The translations under genes were made by a program, and so were the position numbers. Positions 22,681 to 63,345 of a DNA stretch of 64,000 bases are shown one piece after another. The notes under the pieces were generated by a model. The model made no database searches and was not told the DNA's origin. It saw only the letters and a list, made by a program, of their open reading frames with translations. Source of the DNA: Ptychodera flava (lineage: Eukaryota > Hemichordata > Enteropneusta > Ptychoderidae); assembly GCF_041260155.1 (NCBI RefSeq), contig NC_091928.1, positions 41,047,388 to 41,111,387 on the forward strand, given 5' to 3'. Position 1 is the stretch's first letter. The number at the start of each line of letters is the position of its first letter.

Positions 22681-22726
22681 TTTTTTTTTTGTTTGTTTGT
22701 TTGTTTGTTTGTTTGTTTGTTTGTTT
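22681..22726. repeat. (GTTT)n microsatellite
   Basis: Poly-T followed by about ten GTTT units. Confidence 0.9.
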
Positions 22727-23179
22727 TACACAGATTCGGATTAAGACGTGTTGACTCATGCACACACTTGACTCACACAGCCGCATTGACTACTGAATTT
22801 TACTTTGATATCACTTGAAATAAAATACTGAGATTTTACTTTGTGTTTGAACAACTGTACAAAGCTATGGTGGTAAGACAAACGATAATATTTTATCTGC
22901 GTACTGCAGCGCGCATGCGACATCAGCTGTCGTCTGCGATTTCTACAGGGGCACTTTTACTCTGTTCAGTGCAACTTTTCGTCCATGTTGTCACCTAAAA
23001 TATATCAAAATCAAAAGGAAATAGATAAAAACGAAATGAGCGTAAAAATCGCTCTCGGAAAAGCTGTACGTAAAAATGGCCGTTTCACATTGAAAACGAC
23101 TGCCAAAAGATAGGAGAACAACAATGCCAAAACTGTACGCTAACATTTTCTCAGCTTAGCACAGGGAACCCAGAAATCT

Positions 23180-23320
23180 AGTTGTTGTTGTTGTAGTTGT
23201 TGTTGCTGTTGTTGTTGTTGCTGTTGTTGTTGCTGCTGCTGCTGTTGGTGTGTTTGTTGTTGTTTGTATCGTTGTTTATGTCTATATTAGTGTTGTTGTT
23301 GTTATTGTTGTTGTTGACCA
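23180..23320. repeat. (TTG)n-rich microsatellite
   Basis: Interrupted TTG/CTG triplet runs. Confidence 0.88.
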
Positions 23321-24240
23321 ATAAAATTCAACGAACATAACTAATGTATTGTCGTTGTTTAAAACGTAATGTAGATGTCTTAAGAAACAGTACAAGGACA
23401 CTATCATTCATTGACCCAATGCAATTTTCTCCCAATGTATACTCTCAAGCTATATAAGTATAGGTAGAGTACGTTCTTTTCTTCTTTTTTGCACGTTTAA
23501 GTCTTTATGAGTGGTTTTTAGGTTTCTATGCGCGAATCGTAACTATTGAAGGTAACTACATTCGGCTATTGGGTGCCTTTTGGCCTGAGTGAAACGTGTG
23601 GCAACGCGGGTATTGAATGACCTAATGTAATCCAATCAGGAAATGAAGTCTAGTATTGCATATTGAATTAGATGAGTGGAAGGTGTGGCGGGAAAATTGT
23701 TGTAGTGTTTGGACGAGACTCGGATATCATCAAGAAAGGTTTACCACTAATATGGATCCGCGGTACGACTGATACCAGACTACTACAGCTGATATGACAC
23801 TCTTTCAAGTATTCCGTATAGCGCCACCTACGCCTAACATTTTTGAGGGAAATGTCACAATCATAGTGTCTGTCTCTCCGAACACACCAGTCTCAGCGTT
23901 TGGCTATTCTTTCTCTCTCTCCTCTCCTGTCTGTGTGTCCATGTCCCGAGTTCCTCATGCGTACGACCTCTCTCGCCCTTTCTAACCTCTAACAAAACTG
24001 GTACCATGAAATGTGGATTCTGATACTGCGTTCAAGTCAGCTGCAAAAATCATACAAAGGTAACTGTAGCATATAGTATAATGGAAATATAAGACAATAT
24101 ACCACAAGGTCGGCTATTTTATTGTTTATTGCTGTACAACAGAGTCGACTGAACAAATATCTTTCCTTGAATACAAGATTTTTTATCACGGTAAATTCTA
24201 AAAACTTTTCCGAATAAAACAGCACACGGATAATAAGAAA

Positions 24241-24241
<1 letters not shown>

Positions 24242-24315
<74 letters not shown>
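24242..24315. repeat. (TA)n microsatellite
   Basis: About 37 TA units. Confidence 0.95.
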
Positions 24316-24318
<3 letters not shown>

Positions 24319-25803
24319 CAAGCAACGAGGCAGAATAACGTATCGTAATGAGCGGAACAATCAGTATATGTGTTATAAGGAACTAGAGAGGTTTAGTAAA
24401 ACGTGATTATAGCAGCGTAGTGGCTCAAGGGTGACCGTGGTAATCTGCGAAGTTTGTGTTTAGTTGTCTGTTCTCGATTATTGTCATGTACATTTTTTAG
24501 GAAACATGCGAAATCCGTGCAATTTTTTACTTACAATTAATTTCTCTGTATGACAAGTACTCTTAAGTCTATTACCATCCTAGAATTAAATCGGTCGGTT
24601 GTCTTGGATACATTTTTAATGCAGCTTGACACTTGCTCCCCAGCAGTGTTGATCAGACACCACCACTATTCCGTAAAAGCCGACATCGCTGTTTTTTCCG
24701 ATGATATCAAGAGGGTATACAAAAAATTTCAGGAATGCTCGTAATCATTGTTGAGATATTTCAATCATTCACATTTCAGAGTATAGAATTTTATGAAAAA
24801 TTTGAAGTTCATCTTGTCACAAATCCTGAATATTCAACATTGTAAAAATATGAAAAATCGTTTTCATTGTGATATCTCATTTTCCTTCTTGTGTATAAAA
24901 GATATATTAATTCAAAATCTCGATAAACAAAGTATGCGCGCACGATTCAAACGTTGCATAAACTAACTGAAACACACTCCTTAACAAACAAATGTTTGTC
25001 TGTTGCCATGTATTTTAAAAGTATACTTTGAAAGCACTTCCTATTTTTTTCTATATAACAAAGCCAGTACGTTTTTGCAGTATTCGTTAAAAATATGCAA
25101 ATTTGTAGCTAATTTGCATAGCATGCCGAACAAACATCTGGGATAAACAAGTATCGTCGTAATAGGTATTCAACGATCTATCCATGTTTCTTCAGAAAGA
25201 ATTCATAACATGGCAATTGAAATAGGCATGCAGGTGATGACTGCAAAATTATGTAATGTTACAAAACGGACTCGGTAGTGTACCACGATATTACCATTTA
25301 TGAAAAATCAAATTTTAAATACATGTTGGTTACAGCAGGTTATATGCTGTCAGGCCAAATGTATCTTTCGTTTTGTTCTGTGTGTAAAGTACACAGTTTG
25401 TCTCGAAGAATCAACAGAACGTCGCTTACATCATCCACAATAAATGACCAAAAGACAGTTTCATTGGATCAGGTTTTTGGATTTGTTTTTTGGTGGCAAA
25501 TGTTTGAAAGTAAGGCCTAAATGTCGATCGATCACCAAAAATTTGCATTTATGCATATATTATAAGAGCTGTACAATATGCGTGTTCTTTAATATTTGAA
25601 CGCATGTAGCACTGTATCATCACTGTTTTGCGGCACACTTTTTCGCGTAGCCCTCGGTTGAAAACAAATGATTTGATAGTTCAAACAACAATGATCGAAT
25701 TCAATATTTAAAAGTATACGACAATTTTCGGTGGGTTTATTCGACGAAGAATCATTTAGGTGTACAATAAACCTTGCGTCAAATTTAATACGACGTTGTT
25801 ATT

Positions 25804-52256
<26,453 letters not shown>

Positions 52257-53545
52257 GTCGATCGTACTGGTGGCACGGCAGCGAAAACCTGATATAGCTG
52301 TTGTGAGAGTTGGACGCATATTTCAAGTCCAAACCTCCCATTTCTGTTAGATGACGTCATCTAGGAGAAACCACTGTCACAGAAATCGTAGGGACCGCTA
52401 TGTCGTGATAGAAGAGCAAGAAAGTCTCCTCAAGGAGCACAACAACTCAGGGGGAAATAGGGGATGAGAGACAGACAGACAGAGACAGATGTAGACAGAC
52501 GGTGATATTAGAGAATACACAAATGGGCCAGGGGATACACTGGTGCAATCCATACGGACAGACAGACAGACAGACAGTGCGATTACAGTGATATAGACAC
52601 AAACCTACAGATTGCCTGAGACATACTGAAAGTCGGTCGAACAGAAAGACAGACAAGATTCAAAAGAAAGGGGCATGAAAATACAAGGGCCAAGTCGTCG
52701 ATATAAAGCAAAGTATGACAGAACGTCGGTATCTGCTTTCTGAGATAATCGTTTCTGCTGAAGAAATCAATAGGTGCTTATAATGAGCGGCGAATGGTAA
52801 TAACCACTAGAATGACTTTGACATCAGTTTCCCGGTTTGATAAAATCAAACAACGATTAGATTTCTCAAATATCTGTAGCAGTTGGCGACTTTATTAGAA
52901 TCGGACATCAAGTCGCCTTTGTTTGTTTGTTTTGAATCTTATGATATGAAATAGTATTCTGTCTTTTTGACTTTTACATGTAAAGGCCATGTAACTGTAC
53001 TTTTGAATTTCAACTGCATCGATTTGGCACCGAAACGGGTCAAGGGACGTTTGCAAAGTCGATCTCTGAAATAGTTGGTGGTGCAGCGATAACCTGAATA
53101 ATACTAGTTGACGTCTTCTATATGAGATAAAATTTTCACTTTTGCTGTATTTGGTGCGCTTGGCTTTCTGTGATCAAACATTTATGGCTTTTGGTTTTAA
53201 GTTAGCTTTGATTTGTACTGTGTATTTTTGATTTAATGTTGTCAATACTTTTCAGCTTTTGTGTGCTTTTGATCTATGTATCCCACGGTAGATTCTAACC
53301 TTATTAAGGATACCCCCCCCCCCACCTATTTGAGTCTGGAATGGAAAATCCTGAATGTAAAATATGATAATAAATGAACGAATTAACTGTTTAATTGATA
53401 ATCATGGTAAAGATGTCACTTTCCGACTGCAACTTCAAGCTTGTCTATTAGTAAGTATCTAAATTCCAGCATTTCACTCTTTCTGTCATCTCTGCGAACA
53501 GCAAAATGATATGTTCAAGAACGTATCTCTTAATTTCTAATTTTC
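52257..53545. other. 5' flank of the GPCR gene
   Basis: Holds the 5' UTR and promoter of the minus-strand GPCR, not resolved further. A CAGA-rich stretch lies at about 52470-52590. Confidence 0.4.
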
Positions 53546-53889
53546 TTAAGGTCGAATGCGCTTCTGGGACAGATATTCGGATTTTGCACAATACGATTCT
53601 GAGCTACCACTTGTGGAACTCATTTAGAAGCTCTTGGGTGGTTAAAGTTTTCACCGTCTTATTTTTGTGAAAATAGAAAATTTATTGTTTCCAATATAGT
53701 TAATATCGGGAAGGCGGCCATTTTGAATTTAACATAAATATTGGGTTTTTTTTCTCTGGTACAAAACATTTGCAAGATGACCCCTGATTTTTTATTCCTC
53801 GTTTTGTAAGATAATGCTTGAATGTTTCATGGAGGAAAGTTTGAGCAGAAGATGAAGTCTTTCACTTTCGAGGCGCCCGCTACAGTTAA
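53546..53889. mobile_element. TTAA-type MITE, copy upstream of the GPCR
   Basis: 344 bp with TTAA at both edges. Begins TTAAGGTCGAATGCGCTTC and ends with the inverse of TTAACTGTAGCGGGCGCCTC. Shares GGGACAGATATTCGGATTTT, TACCACTTGTGG and GGCGGCCATTTTGAATTT with the other copies. Confidence 0.82.
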
Positions 53890-55529
53890 ACACGTTTTGG
53901 TAATTGACAACTCGGTCATTTGAATATTTCCTCTTCTACCATAAACGTTTGCAAAGATATAAACCGACGGAATTTTTACCATTCTACAGGAGAGCGAAAA
54001 CATCGGTGAATGTGTCAAAGTTGGGGAGAGAAAAGTTGAAAGAGAAAGTTGAAGAAAAAAATCGATATAGTTCATCCAGGTCATCACTAAATAAGTTCAT
54101 ATATTGGCATCAATCTACCACTTTAACTCAACTTACTTGGTTTTTTTGGAACAAATATTACTCACGATGGAGCTGCTAGCGTTTCCGTTCAAAATGTAAG
54201 AATTAGCGAGGAAAATCAAAACTTCTGTATTTGAGTTTTTGGTCGATGATAAGCTAGAGAAGGATGGTATTGATCCGTTACCATGGTTACAGCTAACAAA
54301 GTAAACTTGACTGTATTAAGGGAACATATGTTGGGGCGTTGGATGCTATTGAATAAGTCCTTGGAGCCCAATAACATCATTGAAGTCAATAAGGTTAAAC
54401 AGTTACAGTTTTGCTATGACGAGAGGTACATAAACATATTCTCTTTTGTTAAATGGTTCCAAATACAAACAAAGGTCATATTAAACTCCCTGGAGCATTT
54501 TAATGGCGATAAATAGATGTTACTGGTTTGTAGTACCCCTACCAAAGTCCACACAGAAAGGCCAGTTCTCAAAAACACGAATCTTTCATTGTCAGCTTCA
54601 CTCCTAAACCCCTCTTCATTTGAAAAAGTTTCCCCGTATTCGTGAATGGCACGGGGCTGCAAGCGACTGAATATATCAAAATGTGCCGCCATCGCCCATC
54701 GTGAAACCGCTGTCGGTATTTCAACACACCCCGCAAAAGTAAGAGCAGCCCTCCGGTCCTTCCGCGGGGACTTTCAATTGCCACCCAATGGGTTACAAAG
54801 CCAACGGACTGCGACAATAGATAAAGTCGCCAGTAACTGCTCATCTCAAATCACGAGTACGTCAGAGTATCTTATGTCGACTTGCACACATTTTATTAGC
54901 TTCAGGCTTCAAGGTAATTCCATGAGGCGACTCAAGTTACTTCGCAGCCACTGACACTATTCATTATGTGTGTCTTTTGAATAGGAACGTGTATGTTTGC
55001 CCTTTGAAGTTACCGTCCACCTCCTGTGATAGTAACCGCCGGGATGTGACATAGTTAATCTAGCAAAAAAGGGCGAATGATTCAAGGACTTGCGGGAAAA
55101 TTTCATTTTATTACTTTTTTTCCATTCCCCCAGTAGTACGACAATCGATATCGACTGCATTTGGTTCTAGGTCAACTCAATCGATTTCCGTTCTGTATAG
55201 ATACACGAACTGTACTATAAATTCACTTTCAATCTGTATTGTTGTAAAGGCAAGAAAAAGAATATTAATAAACACTTCCTTTAATAGATCGACCATGAAT
55301 TCATATAGTGAGGATTTTTCATCATGACTTCTCTTTAAAGATCGAAAGTAAAGATTCGGTGTACGTCAATAACTGGAGAGACACCCATAGTATTGTAGAT
55401 TGTGTGTTGGTTGTGTGCTACAGGAAAACATATTGACCTTTAAAAAAGTTTTGACAGATAAAAGTATTGAATCAGATTTTTTGTCACGCTCGTTTACCGA
55501 TTTTGATTTGTTGTTGTTACTGTCTACCC

Positions 55530-55579
<50 letters not shown>

Positions 55580-56333
55580 TTTAATATTTGGATGTAACCC
55601 GGTCGACGAGACCACTGTCATAGCTGATAGGTCCTATCACATGCTGTTATAACATGAGATGGCTTCACGTCGGTTGTGTCGACGTCTTTCGCGAAGTTAG
55701 GTCAGGGAATTTAAAGGCAAACGGTCGTCGGAACTGCGCCTGTGCGAATTTCTTGTTTACAAACAATGTATTTCGTGCAAGATATCCAGATGCACCTCAT
55801 CACCATAGCTGCAACATTTAAATTACACGATGTAGATTATGATAGATATGTTTAACTTTCATCAATCACTATCGTACCTTGGAAACAGTGTTTACATTGG
55901 TCGTATGGGTCCCATACGAACTTTGAGCGCAGTTCCGACGACTATATCCTTTTCAAACAAAGTCTCGCCAAACATAAAAGTCGAATCATTTTTCAAATTA
56001 AATCTGGTACTGCTATCCAACGGGTCAAGTCCGTACTCATACAGATGTCAACATTCCGGTAATTTCAAGCAGAGTTCTAACAGGCAGAGTTCAAGAGGTT
56101 TTTCCGTGAGGTTGTCGATGTCTGATGGTAAGTGTAATATCCCATAATTCAGTCTGAATGGGATCAAACCTTAAAGTGCGGCCATTTAGAGACTGGTCAG
56201 TTTCTTCGACCTGGCGGTGGGAGGGGGAGGAATTCAAGGTGGATTATTTTTGCCGACATCAAAAAAGTGGCTGACCTCCCATTCCAACTTTCGAAAATAG
56301 GGTGACCCCCACGACAAAGGTAAAATAAAAGGT

Positions 56334-56427
<94 letters not shown>

Positions 56428-57120
56428 TTATGTATAAAATTTTTGGGTATATTTTAAACATTCAGTCATTCTGTGTTTGAATGAAATTGATGACATGTCA
56501 GTTGTAGGATTGGAATTTCAAAGTTTCAATTTTAAAGTTTGAATACAGTATTTCGAATGAGCTATGAATGTAATCCACATTTTCAATGCATAACCAGCAG
56601 CATATCCAGAACTGTTGTACATAAATGGACGCCAATCATTAATATCAATGAGTGAAAAGCAGATCAAAAAACTCTGATGAGTGTTTAGACTTGCCATCCA
56701 AATACATGTCCTAAGAAGCCATAGAGAGCTATTTTTATAAGTTGTAGTCAAATTTAATTTGTGCAGTGTCTGAGAGGACCTTTCTTTTAACACTGAAACT
56801 GTGAAAGCGCCGCTGACAAAAACTGCCTTTTTAAACTATTTTTAGTCCAGGAAGAAACACTTTTTTATAGAAAAACTGTGACACAAAGGAAAATTGTTGC
56901 ATCAATGAGAACGAAAAATATCTTGTCATTTATTTTTTTCTAAAATATGTCACTGTATCAAATACATTATGAAATATTAGTGCTTGTTGCTTTCTTATAC
57001 TGAATTCTCATAGAGAAAACGGAAAAGTATCAGGAAATCGTCATGCTTATTATATGAACTGCAGATTTCATAATGATTAGTACACTTTGCAAAACAGACT
57101 TTCGATCTGCAAATATCAAG
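53890..57120. other. Intergenic sequence with simple repeats
   Basis: (CTAT)n at about 55532-55580 and (TA)n at about 56338-56405. GACTGGTCAGTTTCTTCGAC at about 56192 has a diverged inverse near 63470, so the giant inverted repeat may once have reached further out. No exon supported. Confidence 0.45.
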
Positions 57121-57216
57121 ATATCTCTGACATACATCTCGGATATATTAAAGTACCGGGCCCGAAGGGCATACCGAGAAATATTAAACATCCGGACATC
57201 TCTGAAATATGTCTGA

Positions 57217-60200
57217 TAGTCCGTGGGCTAGAGGGGGTCTACGTGCACCCCCCCCCCCCAGGATAACAAACCTGTATTTTTCAGAACCCTTGGGATCCCT
57301 AGAATACGAAATGGAATTTTAACAGGAAAAATATAGGGACGCAATAGCTGTTATGGTCATGTTTTGAAGGGTACCGCAAAATCACGATTTTCCAAGCCAA
57401 ATGCATTTTCGTCAAATCTGTCTTCTTGTAAGTCATGTGCTGAGCTTATTTTTTAACATAACCTCACTTGTTTGGTATCATTAGAAAGGTAATTTATTCC
57501 TCTTTAAGATGACATATTGCACTATGCAATATCTTCTACAGTTTTTGTCAAATATAACCAAAACTTACCCCTTACCCCAAAATTTAACATTGCAAATTAC
57601 AGTAAAACTCAAATTCTACCAATTTTTTAGCTAGGCATAATAAAATATGCATTGCTTTGTCTGAAATCTGTTTTATTTGATACAGGGACATGTCAGAAAT
57701 ATGAAATAGACTTTTAACAGAAAAAATATTGGGAATCTACAGCTGTAAAAGTCATATTTTGAAGGGTACCGCAAAATAACAGTGTTGCAGATTTGCATGC
57801 ATTTTTGTTAAAACTGTCTTCCTATAAGTTATTTGCTGAGCTTGTTTTTGAATATAACCTGGTTTTATAGGTATCATTAGAAAGATAATTTACTGATCTT
57901 TAGAATGACATATTGTAACATGCAATATCTTGTGTAGTTTTCATGATATATAACCAAAACTTACCCCATACCCCAAAGTTTACATTGAAAATTTCAGTCA
58001 TAGCTAAAACCAAATTCTACCATTTTTTAGCTTGACACAAAAAATCTGGCCGTTTTTGCTATTAAATCTGTTTTATTTGGTACAGGGACATGTCAGAAAT
58101 ATGAAATAGACTTTTAACAGAAAAATATTGGGAATCTACAGCTGTAAAAGTCATATTTTGAAGGGTTCCGCACAATAACAGTGTTGCAGATTTGCATGCA
58201 TTTTTGTTAAAACTGTCTTCCTATAAGTTATCTGCTGAGCTTGTTTTTTAATATAACCTGGCTTGTTAGGTATCATTAGAAAGATAATTCACTAGTCTTT
58301 AAAATGACATATTGTAACATGCAATATCTTGTGTAGTTATCATGATATATAACCAAAACTTACCCCAAAGTTTACATTGAAAATTGCAGTCATAGCTAAA
58401 ACCAAATTCTACCATTTTTTAGCTTGACACAAAAAATCTGGCCGTTTTTGCTATTAAATCTGATTTATTTGGTACAGGGACATGTCAGAAATATGAAATA
58501 GACTTTTAACAGAAAAAATATTGGGAATCTACAGCTGTAACAGTCATATTTTGAAGGGTTCCGCACAATAACAGTGTTGCAGATTTGCATGCATTTTTGT
58601 TAAAACTGTCTTCCTATAAGTTATCTGCTGAGCTTGTTTTTGAATATAACCTGGTTTTATAGGTATCATTAGAAAGATAATTTACTAATCTTTAGATAGA
58701 CATATTGTAACATGCAATATCTTCTATTGTTTTCATGATATATAACCAAAACTTACCCCATACCCCAAAGTTTACATTGAAAATTTCAGTCATAGCTAAA
58801 ACCAAATTCTACCATTTTTTTAGCTTGACACAGAAAATCTGGCCGTTTTTGCTATTAAATCTGTTTTATTTGGTACAGGAACATGTCAGAAATATGAAAT
58901 AGGCTTTTAACAGAAAGAAAATTGGTATTCTATGGCTGTATCAGGCATATTCTGTGGAGTACTGCAAAATAACAGCAGTGCAGACTCATATGTGTTTTTG
59001 TTAACTTTGTCCCATTGTAGGTCATCTGCTGCGCTTATTTAATTACATAACCATATGATTTGGTATCATTAAAAAGCTAATTTACTACTTTTTAAAATGA
59101 CATATTGTTATATGCCATATCTGATATAGTTTTCATGGAATATGACGAAAACTTACCCCATACCACAAAGTTTATATCGAAAATTACTTTCGTAGCTATC
59201 GTCAAATTCTACCAATTTTCTAGTTAGACATAACAAATAAGGCAATGCTTTATATGACATCTTTTTATTTGGTACTGGGGAATGTCAGAAATATGAAATA
59301 GACTTTTAACAGAAAATATATTGGGACTCTACAGCTGTAACAATCATATTTTGAAGGGTCTCGCAAAATCACAGTATTGCCATCTCGCTTGCTTTTTTGT
59401 TAAATCCGTCTTCTTATAAGTCATCTGCTGAGCTTGATTTTTGACATAACCTAGCTTGTTAAGTATCAATAGAAAGGTAATTTACTAGTCTTTAAAATGA
59501 CATATTGTAATATGCAATGTCTTGTTTAGGTTTCATGAAATAGGACCAAAACTTACCCCATACCCCAAGGTTTACACAGCAAATTACTGCAAATCTGAAA
59601 CTCTACCATTTTTTACAATTTATTAACTTTATATACCAAAGGCAATGCTTGTATGCAATCTATGAAATCTGTGTTTTTGTTAAAAAAGTATGTCACAAAT
59701 ATGAAATTAACTTTTAACAGGAACATAATATGATTTTGTAGCCTTTTGGATCATATTTGGAAGGGTACCCAGGTATCAGGGCAAATTTGCCGAAACACAT
59801 ACATTTGCAATATATGGGTTCCCCCTCCCTCCAAAAATGATCCAAATGGCTACTAAATTGTATCATCTTCCCGTTAAAAGTTAATGTTATACTTGTGACA
59901 TACGTTTGTAACAAATAAATCAGATTTTAAACAAGAATTGCCTTTTGTATTATGTGCAGCAAAAAATGGTAGAATTTAAGATAAGCTGTAATTTGCGATT
60001 TGAACTTTTTGGGTATGGGGTAAATTTGACCATATTCCAGGAAAACTACATTGTATATTACAATATGTCATCTTAAAGAAGAATAAATTGCCCTACTAAT
60101 GATACCTCACAAGCCAGGTTGTGTCACAAAATAAGTTCAGCACATGACTTACAAGAAGAAGAATTTAACAAACAAGGTGCCAGTTTGCGGTACTGCGATT

Positions 60201-63169
60201 TTGCATTTCCCTTCAAAATATGGCTGTTACAACTATACAGTCTAAATATTTTTTCTGTTAAAAGTATATGTCACATTTCTGACATGACCCAGTACCATAC
60301 ACAACAGATTTAATACCAAAACAGAGCTATTTTTATCATGTCTAGCTAAAAATTCACGGAATTTGATCACGTTATCGATGACAGTACTTTCAATATAAAC
60401 CTTGGGGTATGGGGTGCGTTTTGGTCATATTCCATGAAAAATAAACAAGACATTGCATATTACAATATGTCGTTGTAAAGACTATTCAATTACCTTTTAA
60501 ATGATACTAAACAAACCCGGTTATAATCAATAACAAGCTCAGTAGACGACTTATAAGATGACAGATTTAACAAAAACGCATGCGAATCAGGAATACTGAG
60601 ATTTTGCTGTACCCTTAAAAATACAGCTGTTACAGCTATAGAATCCCAATATTTTTTCTGTTAAAAGTTCATTTCATATTTCTGATATGACCAAGTACAA
60701 AATAAAACAGATTTCATACAAAAAATTGTCTAATTTTTTATGTCTGCGTAAAAAATTGCTTGAATTTGACATTAGCTATGACAGTAGTTTTCGATGTAAA
60801 TTTTGGGGTATGGGGTAAGTTTTTGTCAATTTCATAAAAATCTGTACAAGATATTGCATGTTACAATATGTCATTTTAAAGACTAGTAAATAATCTTACT
60901 AATGATACCTAAAAACGTACATTATATTCTATAAGAAGCTCAGCAGATGACTTAAAAGACGATAGATTCAACAAAAATGCACGCAAGTCAGGAATACTGA
61001 GATTTTGCTGTACCCTTCAAAATCTGACTGTTACAACTACAGAATTCCAATCTTTTTTCTGTTAAAAGTCTATTTTATATTTTTGACATGACCTATTACC
61101 GAATCAAATAGATTTCATACAAATAAATGCCTGATTTTATATGTCTAGGTAAAGAAAATGGTAGAATTTAATTTTAGCCATGACTGCAATTTTCAATGAA
61201 AATTTTGGGGTATGGGGTAAGTTTTGGTCATATTTCATGAAAACTATAGAAGATATTGCATGTTACAATATGTCATTCTAAAGATTAGTAAATTATCTTT
61301 CTAATGATACCTAACAAACTAGGTTATATTCAAAAACAGACTCAACAGATGACTTATAAAAAGACAAATTTAACAAAAATGCATGCAAATCTGCAACACT
61401 GTTATTTTGCAGTACCCTTCAAAATATGACCGCTACAGCTGTAGATTCCCAATATTTTTTTTGTTAAAAGTCTATTTCATATTTTTGATATGTGCTTGTA
61501 CCAGATAAAATAGATTTAATAGCAAAAACGGCCAGATTTTTTGTGTCAAGCTAAAAAAAACCGGTAGAATTTGGTTTTAGCTATGACTGAAATTTTCAAT
61601 GTAAACTTTGGGGTATGGGGTAAGTTTTGGTTATATATCATGAAAACTACACAAGATATTGCATGTTACAATATCTTATTCTAAAGATCAGTAAATTATC
61701 TTTCTAATGATACCTAACAAACCAGGTTATATTCAAAAACAAGCTCAGCAAATAACTTATAGGAAGACAGTTTTAACAAAAATGCATGCAAATCTGCAAC
61801 ACTGTTATTTTGCGGTACCCTTCAAAATATGACTTTTACAGCTGTAGATTCCCAATATTTTTCTGTTAAAAGTCTATTTCATATTTCTGACATGTCCCTG
61901 TACCAAATAAAATAGATTTAATAGCAAAAACGGCCAGATTTTTTGTGTCAAGCTAAAAAAAATCGGTAGAATTTGGTTTTAGCTATGACTGAAATTTTCA
62001 ATGTAAACTTTGGGGTATGGGGTAAGTTTTGGTTATATATCATGAAAACTACACAAGATATTGCATGTAACAATATGTCATTCTAAAGATCAGTAAATTA
62101 TCTTTCTAATGATACCTAACAAACCAGGTTATATTCAAAAACAAGCTCAGCAGATAACTTATAAGAAGACAAATTTAACAAAAATACTTGCAAATCTGCA
62201 ACACTGTGTGATTTTGCGGTACCCTTCAAAATATGACTGTTACATCTGTAGATTCCCAATATTTTTTCTGTTAAAAGTCTATTTCATATTTCTGACATGT
62301 CCCTGTACCAAATAAAACAGATTTAATAGCAAAAACGGCCATATTTTTTGTGTCAAGCTAAAAAAATGGCAGAATTTGGTTTTAGCTATGACTGAAATTT
62401 TCAATGTAAACTTTGGGGTATGGGGTAAGTTTTGGTTATATATCATGAAAACTACACAAGATATTGCATGTTACAATATGGCATTCTAAAGATTAGTAAA
62501 TTATCTTTCTAATGATACCTAACAAACCAGGCTATATTTAAAAACAAGCTCAGCAAATAACTTATAAGAAGACAGTTTTAACAAAAATGCATGCAAATCT
62601 GCAACACTGTTATTTTGCGGTACCCTTCAAAATATGACTGTTACAGCTGTAGATTCCCAATATTTTTTCTGTTAAAAGTCTATTTCATATTTCTGACATG
62701 TCCCTGTATCAAATAAAACAGATTTCAGACAAAGCAATGCATATTTTATTATGCCTAGCTAAAAAATTGGTAGAATTTGAGTTTTACTGTAATTTGCAAT
62801 GTTAAATTTTGGGGTAAGGGGTAAGTTTTGGTTATATTTGACAAAAACTGTAGAAGATATTGCATAGTGCAATATGTCATCTTAAAGAGGAATAAATTAC
62901 CTTTCTAATGATACCAAACAAGTGAGGTTATGTTAAAAAATAAGCTCAGCACATGACTTACAAGAAGACAGATTTGACGAAAATGCATTTGGCTTGGAAA
63001 ATCGTGATTTTGCGGTACCCTTCAAAACATGACCATAACAGCTATTGCGTCCCTATATTTTTCCTGTTAAAATTCCATTTCGTATTCTAGGGATCCCAAG
63101 GGTTCTGAAAAATACAGGTTTGTTATCCTGTGGGGGGGTGCACGTAGACCCCCTCTAGCCCACGGACTA
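57217..63169. repeat. Giant foldback: two opposed tandem arrays of about 400-bp units
   Basis: The left arm has units in one orientation, marked by ACTTACCCCATACCCCAAAG at about 57563, 57959, 58358, 58751, 59151 and 59551. The right arm has the reverse complement, marked by GGGTATGGGGTAAG-like strings at about 60020, 60415, 60815, 61218, 61620, 62022, 62426 and 62821. The period is 393-403 bp, with 6 against 8 units and the centre near 59.8 kb. The outermost 450 bp of the two arms (from AGTCCGTGGGCTAGAGGGGG inward) are almost identical, and similarity stays very high for the next unit. The central units are clearly diverged. No protein coding was found. The plan recalls Drosophila FB/Galileo foldback elements, whose long inverted ends are tandem arrays, but no sequence relation is claimed. 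No clear target duplication was seen. Confidence 0.92.
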
Positions 63170-63345
63170 TATATCTGATAAGTAACGCGCTCGAAGGGTG
63201 CGCTGAAAAATATTAAACATACAGATATCTCTGATATATATGTGTCTGATATATTGAAATCACGCAACCAAAGGGGGCTCTGAAAAATATGTTTGATTAT
63301 CAAAGTTACGCACCCGAAGGGCGCGCCGCAAAATGCATGATGGAT
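63170..63345. repeat. Short degenerate tandem repeat at the right edge of the foldback
   Basis: About three units of roughly 60-75 bp containing CGCACCCGAAGGGCGCGCCG-like and ATATCTCTGATATATATG-like strings. One related unit lies at about 57125-57215 on the left side (GGGCCCGAAGGGCATACCGA), in inverse arrangement. Confidence 0.65.

Larger units (their letters stand above)
21765..25803. other. Intergenic region between CD225 gene 2 and the GPCR gene
   Basis: Contains a (GTTT)n run (about 22681-22726), (TTG)n tracts (about 23180-23320) and (TA)n (24242-24315). No supported exon. The probable 3' UTR of the GPCR lies at its right edge (minus strand). Confidence 0.5.

Noticed and set aside
54569-54954. 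Overlapping open frames of about 90-100 codons on both strands
   Set aside because: No domain, no convincing splice context, and no support from neighbouring exons.
62109-62315. Short open frames inside the giant foldback units
   Set aside because: Not conserved in frame between units, so the units do not look coding.
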